From positions 1 to 21,094 of the forward strand of contig CAZWAP010000040.1 in NCBI GenBank assembly GCA_964632005.1: a stretch of DNA of 21,094 nucleotides, given 5' to 3'. The notes beneath the pieces are model-generated. The model was not told the origin of the DNA. It saw only the letters and a list, made by a program, of their open reading frames with translations, and did no database searches. Shown here in pieces: positions 16,164 through 21,094 of this stretch. Made by a program: the position numbers and the translations under genes. Within the stretch, counting starts at the first letter, position 1, and every line of letters starts with the position of its first letter. This DNA is from CAZWAP01 sp964632005 (GTDB lineage: Bacteria > Planctomycetota > Phycisphaerae > Sedimentisphaerales > Anaerobacaceae).

Positions 16164-16643
16164 ATGAGCAGGGGTGGGAAAATACTGATCGTTGTCGTTT
16201 TGGTCGCCGGGATTGTTGCGGTGCTTGTGGTCAAGCGGACGCAAAGTCGGCCCGGTTCGGCTGGCGGGGCACCCGCAGGGCCGAATGAACCGGCTGGACA
16301 GCGTCTCGCGCAGGAGCCGGCCGGGGCGCTGCCGAGGCTGGTGGACCTCGGGGCCGGCCAGTGCATTCCGTGCAAGATGATGGCTCCCATCCTCGAAGAG
16401 CTCAAGAAAGAAAACATCGGCCGACTTGTCGTTGAGGTTCTGGACGTGCACGAGAACCCCGACCTGATCACAAAGTACAACGTCAGCGTCATTCCAACCC
16501 AGATCTTCTACAGCGCCTCTGGAGCGGAGCTTTTCCGGCACGAGGGCTTCTATCCGAAGGAAGAGATAACGGCCAAGTGGAAGGAACTGGGCGTGGAATT
16601 GGCCGACTCGGTTGCACCTGCTCGGCCGACGGTACAGCAATGA
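16164..16643 (+). CDS. Membrane-anchored periplasmic thioredoxin-like protein (CIPC)
   Basis: The 159-aa protein has one N-terminal membrane helix (about residues 7-23, ILIVVVLVAGIVAVLVV), a Gly/Pro/Ala-rich linker (about 28-55), and a thioredoxin domain. The active site is QCIPCKMMAPILEEL (Cys67, Cys70), with cis-Pro111 in VSVIPTQIFY. The membrane anchor and the adjoining CcdA-type gene suggest it works on the periplasmic side and is kept reduced by that partner. I chose the ATG at 16164; a GTG at 16152 is in frame but lies inside the AGGTAGGTG ribosome-binding region (16146-16154). Its stop overlaps the next ATG as ATGA. Confidence 0.9.
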   Translation: MSRGGKILIVVVLVAGIVAVLVVKRTQSRPGSAGGAPAGPNEPAGQRLAQEPAGALPRLVDLGAGQCIPCKMMAPILEELKKENIGRLVVEVLDVHENPDLITKYNVSVIPTQIFYSASGAELFRHEGFYPKEEITAKWKELGVELADSVAPARPTVQQ

Positions 16644-17320
16644 ACGGCTTCGAAGAAACGCTCAATCGCCTCATAGAGTCGCCCAGCGCCTTGGCATTTG
16701 TCGGGGCATTTGTGGGCGGTCTGCTTACCGCCCTGAATCCCTGCGTGCTGGCGACGATGCCGCTGATAATAGGCTTCATTGGGGGCCAAAAGGAAATAAC
16801 CACCCGCAAATCGCTGTTGTATACGCTGATTTTCGTCCTGGGCTTCAGCATAGAATTGGGGCTGCTGCTGACCGTTATGTCCGGGTTAGCCCCCTACCTC
16901 AAGGGCCCCTGGATGTATTATGTTATAGCCGGCATCTGTTTCCTTATGGGCCTGCACTTCCTCGATGTCCTGCAGATACCCGCGCTTGTCTCGCAGGCCA
17001 AGCTCCCGAAGGCGACCGGCGTCGTGGGCGCCTTGCTGTTCGGGTTTATGTACGGACTGATCTCGCTGCCGTGCACCGGGCCTGCCTTGTTGCTGATCCT
17101 CTCGTTGATCCCTGCAAAGGGAACGTTGTTCGGTGCCGGCCTGCTGGTCTGTTACGGCTTAGGGAATGGCTCGCTCTTGGTGGTCGCCGGTACCTCGGTA
17201 GGAGCGGTCCGCAGCATCATCGACTCCAAGGGCGCCCGCCGAGCCACGGCCGTGGCAAAGAAGATCGCCGCGGTGCTGATGATCGTAATGGGGCTCTACT
17301 TCCTGTACAGGGCCGGTTGA
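16640..17320 (+). CDS. ccdA: CcdA/DsbD-type transmembrane thiol-electron transporter
   Basis: The 226-aa protein has six predicted membrane helices and the two conserved CcdA cysteines: LNPCVLATMP (Cys35) and SLPCTGPALL (Cys145), each beside a Pro. CcdA carries reducing equivalents from cytosolic thioredoxin across the inner membrane to extracytoplasmic thiol proteins. Here the likely cytosolic donor is the CPKC protein or the housekeeping thioredoxin, and the likely acceptor is the CIPC protein encoded just upstream. The ATG at 16640 overlaps that gene's stop as ATGA. An in-frame upstream ATG at 16577 would add 21 residues unlike a CcdA N-terminus, so I reject it. Confidence 0.92.
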   Translation: MNGFEETLNRLIESPSALAFVGAFVGGLLTALNPCVLATMPLIIGFIGGQKEITTRKSLLYTLIFVLGFSIELGLLLTVMSGLAPYLKGPWMYYVIAGICFLMGLHFLDVLQIPALVSQAKLPKATGVVGALLFGFMYGLISLPCTGPALLLILSLIPAKGTLFGAGLLVCYGLGNGSLLVVAGTSVGAVRSIIDSKGARRATAVAKKIAAVLMIVMGLYFLYRAG

Positions 17321-17380
17321 TGCAGGGCGTGGAAGTGTCCGGGCGGATTTTGTGAAACCCTCGAGTTGGAGAGTAAACAA

Positions 17381-18070
17381 ATGAACAGGAGAAGATTCAT
17401 CGCAACGTTGATTGCGGCCGGGCCGGGCGGGATACTTGCCTCGGCTGCTGAGAAAGGCAAAGGTCTGAAAGCGGTCAGAATCCTCGGCGTCTCTTGCAGC
17501 CCGCGCAAGGGTAAGACCACGGCCACGGCCGTCAAGGCTGCGCTCGAGGCGGCGGCGACGGTCGATTCCCACGTGCGGACCCAACTGCTCGACCTGGGTG
17601 AGTTTGAGATATCCGGCTGGAGCGGTGGCGCCAGGCCCGACCAGGCCAAGCCGGCCGATGACGATTTCAATCTTATCCTTCCGATGCTGAAGGACCCGGT
17701 CCCGGATGGCCTGATAATCGGCTCGCCGACCTACTTCCGTACTATGAGCAGCCTTTGCAAGGCCTTCCTCGAGCGGCTTGCGGTCCTGCGCACGCCGAAG
17801 CTGCTCCTGGCTGACAAGCCGGTCGGCGTCCTGGCCGTCGGCGCTTATCGCAACGGGGGTCAGGAGCTCGTGATCAGCCAGATCCAGGCTGCTATGCTCT
17901 GCCACGAAGTTATGTTGGTGGGCGGCAAACCACGTGCACACCAGGGGGCCACGCTCTGGAACGCCTACAAGGACGACATCACGAAAGACGAGTTCGGAAT
18001 GGATACGGCCAGGAAGTTGGGCATCCGGGTCGCAGAAGCTGCCCTTCGCTTGGCGGGCGGGCCGATGTAG
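17381..18070 (+). CDS. Tat-signal flavodoxin-like/NAD(P)H-dependent FMN reductase-like protein
   Basis: The 229-aa protein has an N-terminal MNRRRFIATLIAAGPGGI segment that looks like a twin-arginine signal, suggesting export folded with FMN bound. The flavodoxin-like fold is seen in GVSCSPRKGKTTATAV (phosphate-binding loop, about 36-50), GLIIGSPTYFRTMSS (about 110-124) and VLAVGAYRNGGQE (about 150-162). Relatives of the iron-sulfur flavoprotein type carry a CxxC cluster after the second strand; here that region reads EISGWSGGARPDQAK without Cys, so no cluster is expected. It could be a periplasmic quinone or metalloid reductase. I start at the ATG at 17381 with GGAGAG at 17368-17373. It is the last plus-strand gene of the block and lies 60 nt after ccdA. 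Confidence 0.82.
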   Translation: MNRRRFIATLIAAGPGGILASAAEKGKGLKAVRILGVSCSPRKGKTTATAVKAALEAAATVDSHVRTQLLDLGEFEISGWSGGARPDQAKPADDDFNLILPMLKDPVPDGLIIGSPTYFRTMSSLCKAFLERLAVLRTPKLLLADKPVGVLAVGAYRNGGQELVISQIQAAMLCHEVMLVGGKPRAHQGATLWNAYKDDITKDEFGMDTARKLGIRVAEAALRLAGGPM

Positions 18071-18466
18071 TACCATCGGCGGGCGAGTACCGAGCGTAGG
18101 CGGCACAGCGATGTACGCCAAGGAGCGCTCAACACCCCGGCAAAGCCCCGGGTAGGCTCGTCCATCCTGCCTGCGAATAATAAGCCCGCGCCACGGGCGA
18201 CTGCGGCTCCGGTGCAGATTTGGTAGGTAGCTTTTCGCAAGGTCAAAGATACTTGGCCGGCGCGGCTCGCCGTTCAATCGCAACGGTTCAAGAATTCACG
18301 CGCATAGCCCGGTAGGATAGAGCCTCGGTTTCCTATCCGGTGGTTGTCCGCTTAAATCCGACCGTTGGCTTGGGGGGTGACGACACATCGTGACAGAATG
18401 CAGGCTGACAGCGGCTTGCTTCTCAGCCTGAACTTGGTGCCGCGGGGCTCCGCAGGTGGAAAGTGC
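18071..18466. other. Intergenic region, no gene seen, several inverted repeats
   Basis: No coding region is convincing on either strand. It holds short stems without T-runs: GCCCG-CGCCA-CGGGC near 18183-18197 and GGATAG paired with CTATCC near 18315-18340. A perfect 8-bp repeat CAGGCTGA (18401-18408) pairs with TCAGCCTG (18423-18430). Any of these could end the upstream operon, but none has a clear terminator signature. Confidence 0.5.
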
Positions 18467-18495
18467 TTGCAATCGTAGGCCCTTTGGCCTATACT
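18467..18495 (+). promoter_or_regulatory. Promoter of the beta-helix gene, spacer carries a palindrome
   Basis: TTGCAA at 18467-18472 and TATACT at 18490-18495 are 17 nt apart. Between them is a perfect inverted repeat TAGGCC-CTTT-GGCCTA (18476-18491), which overlaps the -10 box. A second TTGCAA follows at 18498-18503, so the elements nest almost symmetrically. This suggests a dimeric regulator site; the regulator is unknown. Confidence 0.55.
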
Positions 18496-18503
18496 ATTTG
18501 CAA

Positions 18504-18735
18504 AGGTTAGGCGGTTCCGAAGGAGCGGCAAAGGCACCGCCAGCGGGAGGCACCAAACAGGCACACGGAGGACAAGGCTAAACAATTACGGCTCTGAGAG
18601 AGCGGCCAAGATAACGGGCGAGACAGCTCGGAAGATGGAAAAAGCCGATGGACGCGCCTAGATCTTGCCTGCCAAGGGTAAGTAGGCAAGTTCACAATCC
18701 GGGGTGAGGATCGGCTGACTTCGGGAGGCGATAAG
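18504..18735 (+). other. Long structured leader before the beta-helix gene
   Basis: About 230 nt lie between the likely transcription start and the ATG. The leader holds GGCGGT (18510-18515) paired with ACCGCC (18536-18541), and CTTGCCT (18664-18670) paired with AGGCAAG (18684-18690). The ribosome binding site GGGAGG is at 18723-18728. I do not recognise a known riboswitch class. It may be a cis-acting RNA or simply a long leader. Confidence 0.35.
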
Positions 18736-20109
18736 ATGAGAACGAGGACGAAGAACAGGAGAACGACGACCGTGTTCGCTTTGTGTGTTTCAGGCGTTGC
18801 AGCGGCATTTTGCGTATTCGCCATCGCCGGCGACCTGGAGCCCTCGGCGCCGCCAGGGCCGACGATGAAGACACTCGACCAGGTCGAGCCGAGAATACCG
18901 ATACCTGCGGCGGACATGCACGGCCAGATGTTTATCATTAAAGAGCCGGGCTCATATTATCTGGCAGGTGATAGGTTGACCGACGGCGGCTCGATCAGGA
19001 TCGCCGTGGACAACGTCACGCTCGACCTTATGGGCTACACGCTGCAAGGACCAGATTCCGGAGTCAACTTCGGGCTCCATATCGAAGGCAGAAGGAACGT
19101 CGAAATACGCAACGGAACTATACGGGATTTCCACATCGGGATATACGGGGATAGAGGATCGTTAAGGGATATCCGCATTCTCAACGTTAGGACCATTTCG
19201 AACAGTCATTCGGGGATCTGGCTGGAAGGCTACAGGCACCTGGTCAAGGGCTGTACATCAGCGGAGAATTCGGAGATCGGCATACGCACAAAGTCCGTTG
19301 CCACGATAGCGGACAATACGGTCTCCAAGAACGGGGCAGACGGCATCCTGGTCGGTTCGGCGTGCAATGTTATGGGCAACACCGTCTATGACAACGACGC
19401 CAACGGCATCAGCACGGGCCCCGGATGCCGAATCACCAGCAATACCGCGTACGCCAACCAGGCAGCGGGCATCGCCGCGGGCGCCGCCTGCACCATTTGC
19501 CAGAATACGTGTTACAACAACCAGGGCAGCGGCATACAGGTTGATGAGGGGTGCACCGTGGCTCAGAACACGGCCTACGGCAACGCCGGCAGCGGGATCG
19601 CAGGTTTGCGAGGCACGATCGTCAACAACACTACGTGCAACAACAAGGGCTTGGGCATCTGGGCTGCCGGCACAATCACCGGTAATACATCCTGTGGCAA
19701 CCAAGGCGCCGGCATCGGCAGCGGCACCTCGGTGATAACGGCAAATACCGCCTGGTCGAATGGCGGCAGCGGCATCTTCGCGTCGTCCGGGAGTATCGTC
19801 TCGGGCAACGTCGCCGCGTACAACAATAACGATGGTAGCGCAACGGGCGGCGGCATCGTGGCCAAAGATTGGGGAAGCAGCGTCAAGGACAATACCGCGT
19901 ATAGGAACCTACAACACAATATCTATATCGATGGCTATGACAACGTGGTCGAGGAAAATACGGTCACCAGGTGCCAGGACGGATATGGGCTGCGTTTTAA
20001 CCCGTTCAAAGGCGGCAACTTCTACGCAAACAATCGTGCCGCGAGCAACAACCACAACTACGGGGATACATCCGGCAATACGAACGGCGGAGGAAACGTT
20101 TCGTACTGA
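18736..20109 (+). CDS. Secreted right-handed parallel beta-helix repeat protein (NosD/PbH1 type)
   Basis: The 457-aa product has a signal peptide (about residues 1-31, ending FAIAG) and then LEPSAPPGPTMKTLDQVEPR, a block I associate with Phycisphaerae beta-helix proteins. From about residue 95 it consists of tandem beta-helix coils of about 22-24 residues: NTVSKNGADGILVGSACNVM, NTVYDNDANGISTGPGCRIT, NTAYANQAAGIAAGAACTIC and so on, with Asn ladders and Gly-Ile turns. Such right-handed helices occur in carbohydrate-active or adhesive surface proteins; no catalytic residues are identifiable. There is no dockerin or anchor at the C-terminus (ends GNTNGGGNVSY), so it may be secreted or surface-bound. 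The ATG at 18736 has GGGAGG at good spacing. The coding DNA repeats with the protein repeats, which can look like a satellite. Confidence 0.9.
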   Translation: MRTRTKNRRTTTVFALCVSGVAAAFCVFAIAGDLEPSAPPGPTMKTLDQVEPRIPIPAADMHGQMFIIKEPGSYYLAGDRLTDGGSIRIAVDNVTLDLMGYTLQGPDSGVNFGLHIEGRRNVEIRNGTIRDFHIGIYGDRGSLRDIRILNVRTISNSHSGIWLEGYRHLVKGCTSAENSEIGIRTKSVATIADNTVSKNGADGILVGSACNVMGNTVYDNDANGISTGPGCRITSNTAYANQAAGIAAGAACTICQNTCYNNQGSGIQVDEGCTVAQNTAYGNAGSGIAGLRGTIVNNTTCNNKGLGIWAAGTITGNTSCGNQGAGIGSGTSVITANTAWSNGGSGIFASSGSIVSGNVAAYNNNDGSATGGGIVAKDWGSSVKDNTAYRNLQHNIYIDGYDNVVEENTVTRCQDGYGLRFNPFKGGNFYANNRAASNNHNYGDTSGNTNGGGNVSY

Positions 20110-20163
20110 CCCGGGAATGCCTGGTCGAGGCAGGGCCGGCCAGGGATGTAACACCGCGGCCGC

Positions 20164-20289
20164 TTATAGCTCTTCGAGCTCATCGAGGAAGGCGTCTTCG
20201 GACTCCTCGATATCCAGAGCGGAGAAATCAAACTCTTTGTCCTCATCGTCGGCAGCCGTCGATTCCCGCTGATTGTTCCATCGGTTCAC
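20164..20289 (-). CDS. Possible 41-aa very acidic protein or remnant of an acidic C-terminus
   Basis: The minus strand carries an open frame ending at TAA (20164-20166). From a GTG at 20289 it reads MNRWNNQRESTAADDEDKEF and ends SEDAFLDELEEL, with about 15 Asp/Glu among its last 33 residues. The same frame stays open further upstream (reading HPFIVVGRW, then ANHQADVN) through the terminator hairpin at 20356-20383, without a better start codon. Strong acidic bias and clean termination look protein-like, but no good ribosome binding site precedes the GTG. It may be a small gene or the relic of a larger one. It faces the beta-helix gene tail to tail. Confidence 0.35.
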   Translation of the reverse strand: MNRWNNQRESTAADDEDKEFDFSALDIEESEDAFLDELEEL

Positions 20290-20350
20290 ATCTGCTTGAT
20301 GATTGGCGTAAGAACGGCCATTTTGACTTGGAAGCCATCTGCCGACAACG

Positions 20351-20383
20351 ATAAAGGGGTGCCTCCCGAAGCCGAGGCACCCC
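20351..20383 (-). terminator. Strong intrinsic terminator for the minus strand
   Basis: A perfect 10-bp stem GGGGTGCCTC/GAGGCACCCC (20356-20383) closes an 8-nt loop that reads GGCTTCGG on the minus strand and contains a C-UUCG-G tetraloop. It is followed there by TTTAT. It should stop transcription coming from the dockerin-tailed gene at the right. Confidence 0.75.
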
Positions 20384-20408
20384 CTACGCGCCTTGTCATA
20401 TAGGCCTT

Positions 20409-20477
20409 TTACTCGCCGGCTGACTTACGCGCTTCGAATATCAGCGTTTTATCGGCCGTTCTAACAAGCCAAGCCAT
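20409..20477 (-). CDS. Possible 22-aa mini-ORF upstream of the terminator
   Basis: The minus strand reads ATG (20475-20477) to TAA (20409-20411), giving MAWLVRTADKTLIFEARKSA plus two residues. It lies between the structured region and the terminator. No clear ribosome binding site precedes it (the upstream bases form the end of a stem). It could be a leader peptide or chance; the natural-looking composition is the only support. Confidence 0.2.
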   Translation of the reverse strand: MAWLVRTADKTLIFEARKSAGE

Positions 20478-20557
20478 CTATGGGAACCCGGCATATAGAC
20501 AGTACCGGGCACCCGATACGTCATAGCCCTATGGTTCAGCCGTCCTGCGAGCCGGGA
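20478..20557 (-). other. Structured RNA candidate with alternative pairings
   Basis: Downstream of the dockerin-tailed gene the sequence has overlapping inverted repeats. CATAG (20522-20526) can pair with CTATG at 20478-20482 or with CTATG at 20529-20533. CCGGG (20505-20509) can pair with CCCGG (20487-20491), while CGGG (20506-20509) can instead pair with CCCG (20512-20515). The two sets exclude each other, as in attenuators or riboswitches. I recognise no known class. Confidence 0.35.
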
Positions 20558-21094
20558 TTATGGCTTGGGAATCGGCTCTGTCAACGAATAGCTATCAAGC
20601 CATTTTCCGGCTAGCGCAGCGAGATCGTTAGCATCGGTGATACAGCTTGAGTCGAAGTCACCCGGGTCGCGCGTGTACTTACCAATCGCCGCCTTGCAGG
20701 CGTCTTCGTACACGTCGATCGTCATTGCATCCTTGACGGGAGCCTTTTCGCTGCCCTCGTTGTTAACAGCAAGGATCAGCGAAACGACGTAGGGCTCAGG
20801 AACGGGAGTTTTGGCGACAAGTTTGACGTCGTCAAAGTCCAGGCCTTTGCCGTCGGTATAGTTCACCGCAATTAGCCGAATCTCCAGCGGCTCGCCAAGC
20901 TGAGCCGGCTCCTCGCCGGAGTCGTAAACCACCGTGGCCGTCTTCCACGTCGTATCGTCGGCAGGTGATGGCCCGGTATCCGAGGCCAGAAGCACGCCGC
21001 CGGCTAACAACTCGACGCGATAATTAGCGGTAGTGGTGCTTCCGTTGAATAGGAACGGGTTACCCACCAGTACGCTCAACTCGTACCGCGTATT
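20558..21094 (-). CDS. C-terminal part of a secreted protein with beta-sandwich domain and dockerin-like tail (cut by window edge)
   Basis: The frame is open through the right edge (NTRYELSVLVG), so the N-terminus lies outside; an internal TTG at 21079 is not the real start. The visible 178 residues begin in a beta-sandwich of the carbohydrate-binding or galactose-binding kind (ANYRVELLAGGVLLASDTGP, then LEIRLIAVNYTDGKGLDFDD, VKLVAKTPVPEP). They end in a dockerin-like module: TIDVYEDACKAAIGK, then the calcium-loop-like DFDSSCITDANDL and LAALAGKWLDSY, closing with SLTEPIPKP. Such tails are typical of Phycisphaerae secreted proteins (from memory). It is probably an extracellular polysaccharide-binding or degrading protein. 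The strong terminator at 20351-20383 follows. Confidence 0.85.
   Translation of the reverse strand, partial: NTRYELSVLVGNPFLFNGSTTTANYRVELLAGGVLLASDTGPSPADDTTWKTATVVYDSGEEPAQLGEPLEIRLIAVNYTDGKGLDFDDVKLVAKTPVPEPYVVSLILAVNNEGSEKAPVKDAMTIDVYEDACKAAIGKYTRDPGDFDSSCITDANDLAALAGKWLDSYSLTEPIPKP

Noticed and set aside
16612..17355. Plus-strand ORF of 247 aa in another frame over ccdA
   Set aside because: Arg-rich shadow translation without hydrophobic segments; the overlapping frame is a clear CcdA protein.
17159..18283. Long minus-strand ORF (374 aa)
   Set aside because: It is antisense to the CcdA and flavodoxin-like genes, both with conserved motifs; its length follows from high GC content.
18352..18938. 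Minus-strand ORFs over the beta-helix leader
   Set aside because: No signal, domain or ribosome binding site; the plus strand has a promoter, leader stems and a well-placed start.
19300..19850. Tandem repeat that could suggest a satellite or CRISPR-like array
   Set aside because: The repeats are imperfect, spaced to whole codons, and encode beta-helix coils with Asn and Gly-Ile turns; there are no constant repeats with unique spacers.
1..21094. tRNA, rRNA or known riboswitch genes
   Set aside because: Scanning by eye for T-arm-like GGTTCRANYCC motifs and common riboswitch cores found none convincing; a covariance-model search would be decisive.

Overview
The window looks like a chromosomal segment of an anaerobic planctomycete, most likely class Phycisphaerae. 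The grounds are the exported proteins. One carries a dockerin-like C-terminal tail (ITDANDLAALAGKWL, ending in SLTEPIPKP). A secreted right-handed beta-helix protein has the N-terminal block LEPSAPPGPTMKTLDQVEPR. A decayed formylglycine-generating-enzyme-like gene follows a dockerin-like WLTG tail. This assignment is inference from remembered family patterns; there is no rRNA gene in the window.

Left part (1-5300): a secreted coiled-coil/transglutaminase-like protein (354-2492), a formylglycine-generating-enzyme-like pseudogene (2515-3024), and on the minus strand a secreted S9 prolyl-oligopeptidase-type peptidase (3161-5236). A probable IS3-type transposase tail remnant (5295-5500) separates this from the next block.

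Centre (5795-18070): a compact plus-strand block of thirteen genes behind a near-consensus promoter (TTGACA, 17 nt, TACTAT). In order: ArsR-family repressor, ArsP/YraQ-type permease, TolC-like outer membrane factor, HlyD-like adaptor, RND pump, a soluble MtrA-like corrinoid protein, small thioredoxin (CPKC), rhodanese, TauE/SafE permease, DGC-domain putative zinc-binding protein, membrane-anchored thioredoxin (CIPC), CcdA-type thiol-electron transporter, and a Tat-signal flavodoxin-like protein. Four ATGA overlaps and one 8-nt overlap indicate translational coupling. I read this as a thiol-reactive metalloid (probably arsenic or organoarsenical) response and export cluster, with two export routes, a thiol-disulfide relay across the membrane, sulfur handling, and a possible cobamide-dependent methyl-transfer protein. 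ArsM, ArsC and ArsB are not in the window. The combination with MtrA is the most interesting feature here.

Right part (18071-21094): an intergenic region with a second good promoter containing nested palindromes and a structured leader, then the secreted beta-helix protein (18736-20109). On the minus strand lie the 3' end of a large secreted dockerin-tailed protein entering from the right edge (20558-21094), a structured region with mutually exclusive pairings, a 22-codon mini-ORF, a strong terminator, and a very acidic 41-codon ORF (20164-20289).
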